Positions 48,589-56,999 of a DNA stretch of 64,000 nucleotides are shown in pieces. The DNA is from Mycobacteriaceae bacterium (GTDB lineage: Bacteria; Actinomycetota; Actinomycetes; Mycobacteriales; Mycobacteriaceae): positions 1 through 64,000 of the forward strand of contig JAPOKC010000007.1 in assembly GCA_029977845.1 (NCBI GenBank), read 5' to 3'. The translations under genes and the position numbers were made by a program. Within the stretch, counting starts at the first letter, position 1. Every line of letters starts with the position of its first letter. The notes beneath the pieces were generated by a model. That model made no database searches, had not been told where the DNA came from, and was given only the letters and a program-made list of their open reading frames with translations.

Positions 48589-49163
48589 GCCCGGATCCCG
48601 ACGACCACTTCGCGGCCTACAAGGCCGAACTCGAGGCCGCCGAACGACGGGTGGCCCGTGAGATCGACCCCGGTCTGCGGGGCGTGGTGGTGGCGATCCT
48701 GGTGTTCGTCCTGGTGGTCTCGTTCATCCTTCCGCACACCGGCGGGGCCCGCGGCGTTGATGTGCTGATCGGCGACGACAAGGCGATCAGTGTCGGGATC
48801 GCGCTCCCGTCGCGGATCTTCACCTGGCTGGCCCTGGTGTTCGGGATCGGCTTCTCGATGCTGGCGCTGCTGACCCGGCGCTGGACGCTGGCCTGGATCG
48901 CGGCTGCGGGAACCGCGGTGTCCATCCCGATCGGCATGCTGGCGATCTGGTCGCGTCAGACCGTCACGCACGGCGAACCCGGGCCGGGCATCGGGCTGAT
49001 CGTCGCCTGGATCACGGTGATCGTGCTGACGTTCCACTGGGTGCGGGTGATCTGGACCCGTACCGCGGTGCAACTGGCGGCCGAGGCGCAGCGTCGTGAG
49101 GATGCGGCGCGGCTACAGCCACGGTCACTGCTGGACGGACTGGAGAAGCCCGAGGAGGGCTAG
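48585..49163 (+). CDS. Four-span membrane protein (Rv2732c-like)
   Basis: The 192-residue protein has a charged cytosolic start ([30 protein letters not shown]), four hydrophobic spans between about 38 and 160, and a charged tail. It follows miaB by an ATGA overlap as in M. tuberculosis. Function unknown. Confidence 0.8.
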   Translation: MSPDPDDHFAAYKAELEAAERRVAREIDPGLRGVVVAILVFVLVVSFILPHTGGARGVDVLIGDDKAISVGIALPSRIFTWLALVFGIGFSMLALLTRRWTLAWIAAAGTAVSIPIGMLAIWSRQTVTHGEPGPGIGLIVAWITVIVLTFHWVRVIWTRTAVQLAAEAQRREDAARLQPRSLLDGLEKPEEG

Positions 49164-49173
49164 CGTCTCTCCG

Positions 49174-50547
49174 CTATCGCTTTTTCGCGACGGCCTGTAC
49201 GGCAGCGGTCGCCCACTCCCGCCACTGCTCCGCGCTGGCACGGGCTTCGGCGGCCTCCTTGGTGCGGCCGGCCGCTTCGGCCTTCTCGGCCTGGCGTTCG
49301 AACTGCTCGACCCGGGCCTGGAACTGCTCGGCGCGGGCCGCGGCCTCCGGGTCGACGCGGCCGGCATCGGCGGCGTCGCGGATCCTCTTCTCGACGACAC
49401 GCAGTCGTCGCTCCAGTTCCGGCCCGCGTTCCCGTGAGGCCTTACCGGTGTCGTCCCACTTGTCGGTGATCGCGCGCAGTGCGGCCTGGGCGGCCTTGGG
49501 ATTAGAGGCGTCGATCCTCTCGGCCTCGGCCAGCAGACGCTCCTTGGCCTCGGTGTTGGCGGCGAATTCCGCGTCACGCTCGGCACTGACCGCGTTGCGG
49601 GCGGCGAAGAAGGTGTCCTGGGCCTTCTTGAATCGCTGCCAGAGCGTCTCGTCGACGTCCTTGGCGGCGCGCCCGGCGGCCTTCCATTCGTCGAGTAGCC
49701 CCCGGAATTTGGCGGCCGTCGGGGCCCAGTCGGTCGACGCGGAGAGTTCCTCGGCCCGCTCGCACAGTTTCTCCTTGGCGGTGCGGGCGCCGGCCCGCTC
49801 CTTGTCGAGCTCGGAGAAGTGCGAGCCGCGCCGGCGATTGAACGCATCGCGGGCCGCCGAGTAGCGCTTCCACAGCGCGTCGTCGGTCTTGCGGTCCAGA
49901 CCGGAGATGGTCCGCCACTCGTCCAGGATGGCCCGCATCCGGTCGCCTGCGGACTTCCACTGGGTGGCGTTGGCGGCCAGGTCCTCCGCCTCGACGGCCA
50001 GGGCCTCCTTGCGGGCGGTCTGTGCGGCACGCTGTTCGTCGCGTCGGGCGCGCTCAGCCTGGGCGGCCTCGTCGGCATGGTCGGTGATGACCGCCAGTCG
50101 CGCCGCCAGAGCATCGACATCACCCAAAACGCTTGCCGTGGGAAGGGATTCGGCCAGCGCTGCCGCGGCGGCCCGTATCTTGCGGGCGTCGCCGGTGCCC
50201 GACACCAGCCGGGTCTCCATCAGTGTGACCTCGGTTGCCAGATCGTCGAAGCGGCGTCCGAAGTGGGCGTAGGCGGCCTCGGCGTCACCGGCCTGCCAGG
50301 AACCGACCACCCGCTCGCCCGTCGAGGTGATCAGGTACACCGTTCCGTCGTCGGCCACCCGGCCGAACCGGTGCGGGTCGCTGGCCGGCGGAAGCAGCGG
50401 GGGCTGGGTTGGCTGATGCGGCCGGGGGCCCGGACGCACGGGTCCGGGCCGGGGACCGGGCAGGGGGGTGGGCGGGGCAGGGGGTGTGGCGGTGGGTGTG
50501 GGGCTGGGCGCGGGGGGGTCGCCGGTGGAGATGTCGTCGCTCGTCAT
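49174..50547 (-). CDS. DUF349 repeat protein with Pro-rich N-terminus
   Basis: The 457-residue protein has a proline-rich low-complexity tail (about 8-52) and a beta segment ([24 protein letters not shown]). Long DUF349-type helical repeats follow ([69 protein letters not shown]), ending in a coiled coil. It matches Rv2731. DUF349 proteins have been linked to ribosome binding in E. coli; the role here is unknown. ATG 50547 (MTSDD) is chosen by homology; ATG 50562 is possible. Confidence 0.84.
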   Translation of the reverse strand: MTSDDISTGDPPAPSPTPTATPPAPPTPLPGPRPGPVRPGPRPHQPTQPPLLPPASDPHRFGRVADDGTVYLITSTGERVVGSWQAGDAEAAYAHFGRRFDDLATEVTLMETRLVSGTGDARKIRAAAAALAESLPTASVLGDVDALAARLAVITDHADEAAQAERARRDEQRAAQTARKEALAVEAEDLAANATQWKSAGDRMRAILDEWRTISGLDRKTDDALWKRYSAARDAFNRRRGSHFSELDKERAGARTAKEKLCERAEELSASTDWAPTAAKFRGLLDEWKAAGRAAKDVDETLWQRFKKAQDTFFAARNAVSAERDAEFAANTEAKERLLAEAERIDASNPKAAQAALRAITDKWDDTGKASRERGPELERRLRVVEKRIRDAADAGRVDPEAAARAEQFQARVEQFERQAEKAEAAGRTKEAAEARASAEQWREWATAAVQAVAKKR

Positions 50548-50653
50548 GGACTCAGCCTTCACATGCCTGCCGCGCGAAGCGGCTCCGGTTTTGCGGTGTG
50601 GACCGGACTCGCCTGCCCACCGTGGGTATTGAACCAGGTGGGTGTGGGCTGTG

Positions 50654-50681
50654 TTGGATGTATCGAGTTGGATGTATCAAC
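50654..50681 (+). repeat. Two tandem 14-bp units just before the DMT gene
   Basis: TTGGATGTATCGAG (50654-50667) is followed by TTGGATGTATCAAC (50668-50681), identical at 12 of 14 bases, ending at GTG 50682. The repeat may duplicate promoter or leader sequence. It also contains an in-frame ATG (50658). Confidence 0.6.
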
Positions 50682-51545
50682 GTGGCCAAGACCGATATCG
50701 CCGCCCTGCTGGCCCTTGCCGCGGCATTCTTCATCGCCGTAGGCGATGTGATCCACCAGCGGTCGGCCCAGGACGTCACCGCGGAGCCGGTCGGGCATCT
50801 GGAACTGTTCCTGCGGCTGCTGCGCGACCGGCAGTGGTGGGTGGGTTCGCTGGTATCCGCGCTGGGTTTCGGATGCCAGGCCGCGGCACTGGGACTTGGG
50901 TCGGTGCTGCTGGTGCAGGCCCTGCTGGTCACCTCGCTGCTGTTCGCGCTGCCGATTCACGCCAGGACGACCCGTCGTCCGGTGGCCCGTTCCCAGTGGC
51001 TGTGGGCGGCGCTGCTGGCCGCCGCGGTGGCAGTGATCGTGACAGTCGGCAACCCGACCGAGGGTCACAGCCGCGCGGGTCTCGAGGTGTGGGTCTGGGT
51101 CATCGCCGTGCTGGCGCCGGTGCTGGTGCTCTGCGTCGCCGGTGCCCGGGTGATGGCCGGCCGGCCCGCGGCCGCGGTGCTGCTCGGTGTGGTCTCCGGA
51201 TCGCTGTGGGGGGTGTTCGCTGTGCTGACCAAGGGTGTCGTCGGGCGTCTCGAGCACGGTCTGGGGGCACTGCTGGCGGCACCGGAGTTCTACGCCTGGG
51301 CATTGCTGGCGGTCGTGGCGACCGCCTTCCAGCAGTTCTCGTTCCGCGCGGGTTCCCTGACCGCGTCGCTGCCGACCATGACGGTCGCCGAACCGGCGGT
51401 CGCGGCGATTCTGGGCGTGGTGCTGCTCGGGGAGACCGTGCGCCCGGGCGATGACGGCTGGGTGCTGCTCATCACCGCGGTGGTGGCGATGGTGATCGCC
51501 ACCACCGCACTGGCCCGCAGTGAGGCAACCGCGGACGCCGTCTAG
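50682..51545 (+). CDS. DMT/NIPA-like multi-span membrane protein
   Basis: The 287-residue protein has about nine hydrophobic spans and starts AKTDIAALLALAAAFFIAVGDVIHQRSAQ, resembling drug/metabolite transporters and NIPA-like Mg transporters. It corresponds to Rv2729c. Substrate unknown. GTG 50682 is preferred; ATG 50658 in the upstream repeat is in frame and would add eight residues. Confidence 0.8.
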   Translation: MAKTDIAALLALAAAFFIAVGDVIHQRSAQDVTAEPVGHLELFLRLLRDRQWWVGSLVSALGFGCQAAALGLGSVLLVQALLVTSLLFALPIHARTTRRPVARSQWLWAALLAAAVAVIVTVGNPTEGHSRAGLEVWVWVIAVLAPVLVLCVAGARVMAGRPAAAVLLGVVSGSLWGVFAVLTKGVVGRLEHGLGALLAAPEFYAWALLAVVATAFQQFSFRAGSLTASLPTMTVAEPAVAAILGVVLLGETVRPGDDGWVLLITAVVAMVIATTALARSEATADAV

Positions 51546-51548
51546 CGT
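51543..51548 (+). promoter_or_regulatory. -10 hexamer TAGCGT for the LigB-like gene
   Basis: TAGCGT begins with the TAG stop of the DMT gene and is followed by 7 nt and GTG 51556. Confidence 0.4.
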
Positions 51549-51555
51549 TGTTCCC

Positions 51556-52239
51556 GTGTTGACGGCCATCGCACTGACCCCCTCGGCCCCGGTTCTGGTG
51601 CCCGAATTGGCGGGCGCGGCCGCCGCCGAGGTCGCCGGTATCCGGGCCGCGGCCATCGAGGCAGCATCGGCACTTCCGGATCAGTGGATCGCCGTCGGAG
51701 TCGGCCCGCAGGACATGGTGATCACCCGCACCCGCGGGACCTTTGCCGGATACGGAGCCGACGTCGAGGTCGCGCTGTGTCCCGACGCGCCCGGGCCGGT
51801 GGCGGACTTGCCGCTGTGTGCGGTGTTCGCGGGCTGGCTGCGTGGACAGGCCAATCCCCAAGCAGCAGTGTCGGTTCGGGTTCACCGGCACGATCTGAGC
51901 GCGGAGGAGTCGGTGGCCCGCGGCAGACTGCTCCGTGATCTCGTCGACGCCGAACCCGAACCGATCGGGATCCTGGTGGTGGCCGACGGGTGCAAGACCC
52001 TCGGACCCTCGGCGCCCGGCGGGGAGGACCCCGACGCACAGCAGGCCCAGTCCGCTCTCGACGACGCACTGGCGACCGGAGACACCGCGGCCCTGACCCG
52101 GCTGCCCGACGGCGTCGTGGGACGGGTCGCCTATCAGGTGCTGGCAGGCCTGGTCGGAACCGGTCCCAGATCGGCGCAGGAGCTGTTCGGCGGCGCGCCC
52201 TTCGGTGTGGGCTACTTCGTCGGTGTCTGGTCCCCATGA
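51556..52239 (+). CDS. LigB-like (class III dioxygenase fold) protein, Rv2728c family
   Basis: The 227-residue protein starts [20 protein letters not shown], with [18 protein letters not shown] and a C-terminal [33 protein letters not shown]. The fold resembles the catalytic subunit of class III extradiol dioxygenases, but the usual metal ligands are not clear by eye. It may not be an enzyme of that kind. miaA starts in its stop codon, so it is tied to tRNA modification genes. Confidence 0.72.
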   Translation: MLTAIALTPSAPVLVPELAGAAAAEVAGIRAAAIEAASALPDQWIAVGVGPQDMVITRTRGTFAGYGADVEVALCPDAPGPVADLPLCAVFAGWLRGQANPQAAVSVRVHRHDLSAEESVARGRLLRDLVDAEPEPIGILVVADGCKTLGPSAPGGEDPDAQQAQSALDDALATGDTAALTRLPDGVVGRVAYQVLAGLVGTGPRSAQELFGGAPFGVGYFVGVWSP

Positions 52240-53156
52240 GCAGCCGGCCGATCGCGATAGTCGGGCCTACCGGCACCGGCAAGTCTGATCTCGCGGTCGA
52301 GGTCGCCGTCCGGCTCGGCGGGGAGGTGGTCAACGCCGACGCCATGCAGCAGTACCGGGGGATGGACATCGGCACCGCCAAGCTCCGCAGCGGAGAGCGT
52401 CGGGGTGTCGCCCACCACCAGCTCGACGTGCTGGACGTCACCGCCACCGCCACTGTCGCGCGCTACCAGCAGGCCGCGGTCGCCGATGTCGAGGCGATCG
52501 CCGCGCGCGGGGCCGTGCCGATCATCGTCGGCGGGTCGATGATGTACGTCCAGTCGCTGCTGGACGACTGGGATTTTCCGGCGACCGATCCGGCGACGCG
52601 GGCACGCTGGGAGCATCGGCTGGCTGACATCGGGGTGGCCGCCCTGCACGCCGAACTGGCCCGGGCCGATCCGGCCGCCGCCACGGCGATCCTGACCACC
52701 GACGGCCGGCGAATCGTGCGGGCGCTGGAGGTCATTGAGCTGACCGGTCAGCCGTTCGCCGCTTCGGCACCTGCCATCGGCGTGCCTCGCTGGGACACCG
52801 TGATCATCGGATTAGACCGGGACACAACGGATCTCGATGCAAGATTGGCCCGCAGGACAGATCTGATGTTTGACAAGGGGCTGGCCGATGAGGTCAGCTC
52901 ACTGCTCGATCAAGGCCTGCGGGACGGTGTCACCGCGCGTCGCGCACTCGGCTACTCCCAGGTCCTCGATGCACTCGATGCCGGGGGCGGTGCCGACGTG
53001 ATGGCCGAGGCGCACGAGCTGACCTTCATCGGCACCCGCCGATACGTCCGTCGCCAGCGGTCCTGGTTTCGGCGTGACCACCGGATCCGCTGGATCGACG
53101 GCGCCGGCGGTGACCTCGCCGACGCGGTGATCCGGCACTGGCGCGACGTATCCTGA
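52236..53156 (+). CDS. miaA: tRNA dimethylallyltransferase MiaA
   Basis: The 306-residue enzyme prenylates A37 of tRNAs reading UNN codons, giving the substrate of MiaB. It has the P-loop [29 protein letters not shown] and the C-terminal [18 protein letters not shown] 52236 lies in the ATGA overlap with the preceding gene. dapF follows after 7 bp. Confidence 0.96.
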   Translation: MSSRPIAIVGPTGTGKSDLAVEVAVRLGGEVVNADAMQQYRGMDIGTAKLRSGERRGVAHHQLDVLDVTATATVARYQQAAVADVEAIAARGAVPIIVGGSMMYVQSLLDDWDFPATDPATRARWEHRLADIGVAALHAELARADPAAATAILTTDGRRIVRALEVIELTGQPFAASAPAIGVPRWDTVIIGLDRDTTDLDARLARRTDLMFDKGLADEVSSLLDQGLRDGVTARRALGYSQVLDALDAGGGADVMAEAHELTFIGTRRYVRRQRSWFRRDHRIRWIDGAGGDLADAVIRHWRDVS

Positions 53157-53163
53157 CAAGCAA

Positions 53164-54033
53164 ATGAAATTCGCCAAGGGGCACGGGACGCAGAACGACT
53201 TCGTCGTGCTGCCGGACCTGCCGGGAAGCCTGGATCTCAAGCCCGCCGCGGTGGCCGCACTCTGCGATCGCCGGCGCGGGCTCGGCGCCGACGGAGTGCT
53301 GCGGGTGACCACCGCCGCGGTGGCGGTCGGCGGCGGTGTGCTCGACCGGCTTCCCGACGGGGTCGGTGGCGAGGACTGGTACATGGACTACCGCAACGCC
53401 GACGGTTCGGTCGCGCAGATGTGCGGTAACGGGGTTCGGGTCTTCGCCCATTACCTGCGGGTCAGCGGTCTGGAGACCCGCGCGGAGTTCGTGGTGGTGA
53501 CCCTGGCCGGACCGCGCCCCGTCGTCATCGGCCACGTCGACGAGGTCAACGCAGAGGTCACCGTCGAGATGGGACAGGTCACCCGGATGGGCACCGGAAC
53601 GGCGACGGTCGGCGGGCGCAGATTTGCCGGTCTGGCGGTCGACGTCGGCAACCCGCATCTGGCCTGCCTGGATCCCGGCCTCACCGAGGCAGGTCTGGCG
53701 GCGTTGGCCGTCTCCGATCCGGTCGGCTTCGATCGCGACCAGTTCCCCGACGGTGTCAACGTCGAGATCCTCACCGCACCGGTCGACGGAGCAGTCCGGA
53801 TGCGGGTGCATGAACGCGGAGTCGGTGAGACCAGATCGTGCGGGACCGGAACGGTCGCCGCGACTGCGGCCGCGCTGGCCCATCAGGGCGCGCACACCGG
53901 ATCGGTGCGGGTGCGGGTGCCGGGCGGCGAGGTCGGGGTCGAGATCACCGAGACCACCAGCTACCTGCGTGGTCCATCGGTACTGCTGGCGCAGGGCGAG
54001 ATCGCCGATGCCTGGTGGAATGCGCAGAACTGA
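53164..54033 (+). CDS. dapF: Diaminopimelate epimerase
   Basis: The 289-residue enzyme interconverts LL- and meso-diaminopimelate for peptidoglycan and lysine. The two catalytic cysteines are in QMCGNGVR and [19 protein letters not shown] is the conserved N-terminus. The miaA-dapF-hflX order is typical for mycobacteria. Confidence 0.96.
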   Translation: MKFAKGHGTQNDFVVLPDLPGSLDLKPAAVAALCDRRRGLGADGVLRVTTAAVAVGGGVLDRLPDGVGGEDWYMDYRNADGSVAQMCGNGVRVFAHYLRVSGLETRAEFVVVTLAGPRPVVIGHVDEVNAEVTVEMGQVTRMGTGTATVGGRRFAGLAVDVGNPHLACLDPGLTEAGLAALAVSDPVGFDRDQFPDGVNVEILTAPVDGAVRMRVHERGVGETRSCGTGTVAATAAALAHQGAHTGSVRVRVPGGEVGVEITETTSYLRGPSVLLAQGEIADAWWNAQN

Positions 54034-54050
54034 CGTATGACGGACACCGT

Positions 54051-55466
54051 ATGACCGATTCCGACCGCGACGGCGCCGCCGCCGAGCCCAGCCTCGGTGA
54101 GTTGGCCCTGGAGGACCGCGCCGCACTGCGCCGCGTCGCGGGGCTGGGCACCGAGCTCGCCGATGTCTCCGAAGTCGAATACCGGCAGTTGCGACTCGAG
54201 CGGGTCGTGCTGGTCGGGGTGTGGACCGAGGGAACCGCCGCCGATGCGGACGCCAGTCTCGCCGAACTCGCCGCGCTGGCCGAGACCGCCGGTTCCGAGG
54301 TGCTCGAAGGGCTGGTTCAGCGTCGCGACAAACCGGATCCGGCCACCTACATCGGTTCCGGCAAGGCCCAGGAACTGCGTCAGATCGTAATCGCCACCGG
54401 CGCGGACACCGTGATCTGCGACGGCGAACTCAGTCCCGCGCAACTCAACGCGCTGGAGAAGGTGGTCAAGGTCAAGGTCATCGACCGCACCGCCCTGATC
54501 CTGGACATCTTTGCCCAGCACGCCACCAGCCGGGAGGGCAAGGCCCAGGTGTCGCTGGCTCAGATGCAGTACATGCTGCCCCGGTTGCGCGGCTGGGGCG
54601 AGTCGATGTCGCGGCAGGCAGGCGGCCGGGCCGGCGGCAGCGGCGGCGGAGTGGGAACGCGCGGACCCGGTGAGACCAAGATCGAGACCGACCGCCGCCG
54701 GATCCGGGAGCGGATGTCGCGGCTGCGCCGTGAGATCAAGGAGATGAAGCAGGTCCGAGACACTCAGCGCAGCCGTCGGCTGCACAGCGATGTGCCCTCT
54801 ATTGCGATCGTCGGATACACCAACGCCGGCAAGTCGAGTCTGCTGAACGCGTTGACCGGTGCCGGGGTTCTGGTCGAAAACGCATTATTCGCCACTCTCG
54901 AACCCACCACTCGCCGTGGGGAATTCGACGACGGCAGGCCCTTCGTGCTCACCGACACCGTCGGCTTCGTACGGCATCTGCCGACCCAACTCGTCGAGGC
55001 TTTTCGTTCGACACTGGAAGAAGTGGTCGACGCAGATCTGCTGATCCATGTCGTCGACGGATCGGACTCCAACCCGATGGCACAGATCGACGCCGTGCAT
55101 CAGGTGGTCCGCGAGGTTCAGGCCGAACACGATTCGCCGCCGTCGCCGGAGCTGTTGGTGGTCAACAAGATCGATGCCGCCGACGAGCTGACGCTGGCGC
55201 AGTTGCGGCGTGCGCTGTCCGGTGCGGTGTTCGTCTCGGCGCACACCGGTGAGGGACTGGACCGGCTGAGAACCCGGATGGGGGAGTTGGTCGAGCCCCG
55301 CGAGGTGGCCATCGACGTGACGATCCCCTATCAGCGGGGCGATCTGGTCGCCAGGTTGCACAGCACCGGTCGGGTCGACGCCGTCGAACACACCGATGCC
55401 GGAACCCGGGTCAAGGCCCGGGTGCCTGCGGCGATGGCGGCCGGTCTGCAGCAGTACGCGACCTGA
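54051..55466 (+). CDS. hflX: GTPase HflX
   Basis: The 471-residue GTPase binds 50S and 70S ribosomes and rescues stalled or hibernating ones; in mycobacteria it is linked to macrolide tolerance and hypoxia. It has the HflX N-domain (YIGSGKAQELRQIV), a Gly-rich loop (GGRAGGSGGGVGTRGPGETKIE) and the G domain with GYTNAGKSS, DTVGF and NKID. ATG 54051 (MTDSDRDG) lies 17 bp after dapF. Confidence 0.94.
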   Translation: MTDSDRDGAAAEPSLGELALEDRAALRRVAGLGTELADVSEVEYRQLRLERVVLVGVWTEGTAADADASLAELAALAETAGSEVLEGLVQRRDKPDPATYIGSGKAQELRQIVIATGADTVICDGELSPAQLNALEKVVKVKVIDRTALILDIFAQHATSREGKAQVSLAQMQYMLPRLRGWGESMSRQAGGRAGGSGGGVGTRGPGETKIETDRRRIRERMSRLRREIKEMKQVRDTQRSRRLHSDVPSIAIVGYTNAGKSSLLNALTGAGVLVENALFATLEPTTRRGEFDDGRPFVLTDTVGFVRHLPTQLVEAFRSTLEEVVDADLLIHVVDGSDSNPMAQIDAVHQVVREVQAEHDSPPSPELLVVNKIDAADELTLAQLRRALSGAVFVSAHTGEGLDRLRTRMGELVEPREVAIDVTIPYQRGDLVARLHSTGRVDAVEHTDAGTRVKARVPAAMAAGLQQYAT

Positions 55467-55603
55467 CGATCTGGGTTGGGCTTCGCTCCGGCGTGTCGAT
55501 CGACGAGGAGACGAGTAGCCCATGAGGAACGTGTTGGTGGCGGCCACGGCGGGTCCGACCGCCGCGGTGCTGAGCTCCGGAGAAGGATGGCGGGGGGTAG
55601 TCA

Positions 55604-55621
55604 ACCAACCGCCCGGTTGGT
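55604..55621 (+). promoter_or_regulatory. 18-bp palindrome, TetR-type operator candidate upstream of fadE20
   Basis: ACCAACCGCCCGGTTGGT has perfect 7-bp arms around GCCC. The style matches operators of TetR-type fatty-acid regulators. It lies just upstream of the TATTCT hexamer (55623-55628), so binding would block the promoter. Confidence 0.6.
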
Positions 55622-55622
55622 C

Positions 55623-55628
55623 TATTCT
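55623..55628 (+). promoter_or_regulatory. -10 hexamer TATTCT for fadE20
   Basis: TATTCT lies between two palindromes and 34 nt upstream of ATG 55663, leaving room for a leader with the GGGAGG ribosome binding site. Confidence 0.5.
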
Positions 55629-55651
55629 CGAGTGGAACACATCCACTCGAG
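55627..55651 (+). promoter_or_regulatory. 25-bp palindrome at the fadE20 transcription start
   Basis: CTCGAGTGG (55627-55635), spacer AACACAT, CCACTCGAG (55643-55651) have perfect 9-bp arms. The site overlaps the expected transcription start and ends at the ribosome binding site. It could be a second operator, or a hairpin in the mRNA leader. Confidence 0.6.
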
Positions 55652-55662
55652 GGAGGTCCGCC

Positions 55663-56823
55663 ATGGGCAATGCCGTCAACTACCAGCGCACGCTCTTCGA
55701 GCCCGAGCACGAGTTGTTCCGGGAGTCCTATCGGGCGTTCCTGGACAAGCACGTCAAGCCCTTCCACGATCAGTGGGAGAAGGACAAGATCGTCGACCGC
55801 GGGGTGTGGCTGGAGGCCGGCAAGCAGGGTTACCTCGGGATGGCGGTACCCGAGGAGTACGGCGGCGGCGGCAACCCGGATTTCCGCTACAACACCGTGG
55901 TCTGCGAGGAGACCGTGGCCGGGCGCTACAGCGGCCTGGGATTCGCCCTGCACAACGACGTCATCGCCCCGTACCTGCTGGATCAGACCAATGACGAGCA
56001 GAAGGCGCGCTGGCTGCCGAAGTTCTGCACCGGCGAGATGATCACCGCCATCGCGATGACCGAACCGGGAACCGGCAGCGATCTACAGGGCATCAAGACC
56101 CGCGCGGTCCGGGAGGGTGATCACTACATCCTGAACGGGTCGAAGACCTTCATCACCAACGGCATCAATGCCGATCTGGTGATCGTGGTGGCCCAGACGA
56201 ATCCGGAGAAAGGCGCGCAGGGCTTCTCGCTGCTCGGTGTCGAGCGGGGGATGGAGGGCTTCGAACGCGGCCGCCATCTGGACAAGGTGGGCCTGGACGC
56301 CCAGGACACCGCCGAACTCTCCTTCACCGATGTGCGCGTGCCGGTGGAGAACCTGATCGGTGAAGAGGGCATGGGTTTCATCTACCTCATGCAGAACCTT
56401 CCGCAGGAGCGCCTTTCGATCGCGATCATGGCGGCCGCCGCAATGGAATCCGTCCTCGAGGAGACTCTCCAATACGTCAAAGAACGTAAAGCGTTCGGTA
56501 AGCCGATCGGCTCATTCCAGAACAGCCGTTTTCTGCTCGCCGAATTAGCGACCGAGGCCACCGCGGTGCGCATCCTCACCGATGAATTCATCCGGCTGCA
56601 CCTGGAGGGCAAACTCACCGCCGATCAGGCCGCGATGGCCAAGTGGTGGACCACAGAGGCGCAGGTCAAGCTGGTCGACCGCTGTGTGCAATTACACGGC
56701 GGCTACGGATATATGCGCGAATACGGGGTTGCCCGGGCGTTTCTGGACGCACGGGTTCAAACGATCTACGGCGGCACCACCGAAATCATGAAAGAGATCA
56801 TCGGTCGCGGACTGGGCGTCTGA
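55663..56823 (+). CDS. fadE20: Acyl-CoA dehydrogenase FadE20
   Basis: The 386-residue FAD enzyme introduces the alpha-beta double bond in acyl-CoA. It has AMTEPGTGSDLQGIKT, the KAFGKPIGSFQNSRFLLAE flavin region and the C-terminal QLHGGYGYMREYGVARAFLDARVQTIYGGTTEIMKEII. In that last part the catalytic Glu position falls in YGGTTEI by eye. ATG 55663 has GGGAGG about 6 nt upstream. An in-frame ATG at 55522 would add 47 residues that match no family part and cross both palindromes, so it is rejected. It resembles Rv2724c. Confidence 0.93.
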   Translation: MGNAVNYQRTLFEPEHELFRESYRAFLDKHVKPFHDQWEKDKIVDRGVWLEAGKQGYLGMAVPEEYGGGGNPDFRYNTVVCEETVAGRYSGLGFALHNDVIAPYLLDQTNDEQKARWLPKFCTGEMITAIAMTEPGTGSDLQGIKTRAVREGDHYILNGSKTFITNGINADLVIVVAQTNPEKGAQGFSLLGVERGMEGFERGRHLDKVGLDAQDTAELSFTDVRVPVENLIGEEGMGFIYLMQNLPQERLSIAIMAAAAMESVLEETLQYVKERKAFGKPIGSFQNSRFLLAELATEATAVRILTDEFIRLHLEGKLTADQAAMAKWWTTEAQVKLVDRCVQLHGGYGYMREYGVARAFLDARVQTIYGGTTEIMKEIIGRGLGV

Positions 56824-56999
56824 TCGGGCGAATTAGCCGCGTTGGGTGGCATTTCGGTTCAATTCGGGTTTCGTCTCGATTTGGATTCGCGCGTTAATCA
56901 GGTGCGCGTGTCGTGGTTAGCTGGCGCGGAAATCGTGTAACCGTTTGGATTGATTTCCAGGGCTAGCCCGAGCGTTGGACAGATTGCGGGAGATGGGTA
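56824..56999. other. AT-richer intergenic region before the LGFP gene
   Basis: The 176 bp has no ORF of note. It is AT-richer than flanking genes (GGTTCAATTCGGG, GTTAATCAGG, GATTGATTTCC), as expected for a promoter region. A small inverted pattern GCGCG...CGCG lies near 56888-56908. No clear -10/-35 pair or terminator is seen. Confidence 0.4.

Noticed and set aside
55522-55662. An in-frame ATG at 55522 with GAGGAG upstream, extending fadE20 by 47 residues
   Set aside because: The extension covers both palindromes and the TATTCT hexamer and resembles no part of acyl-CoA dehydrogenases; ATG 55663 has a strong ribosome binding site.
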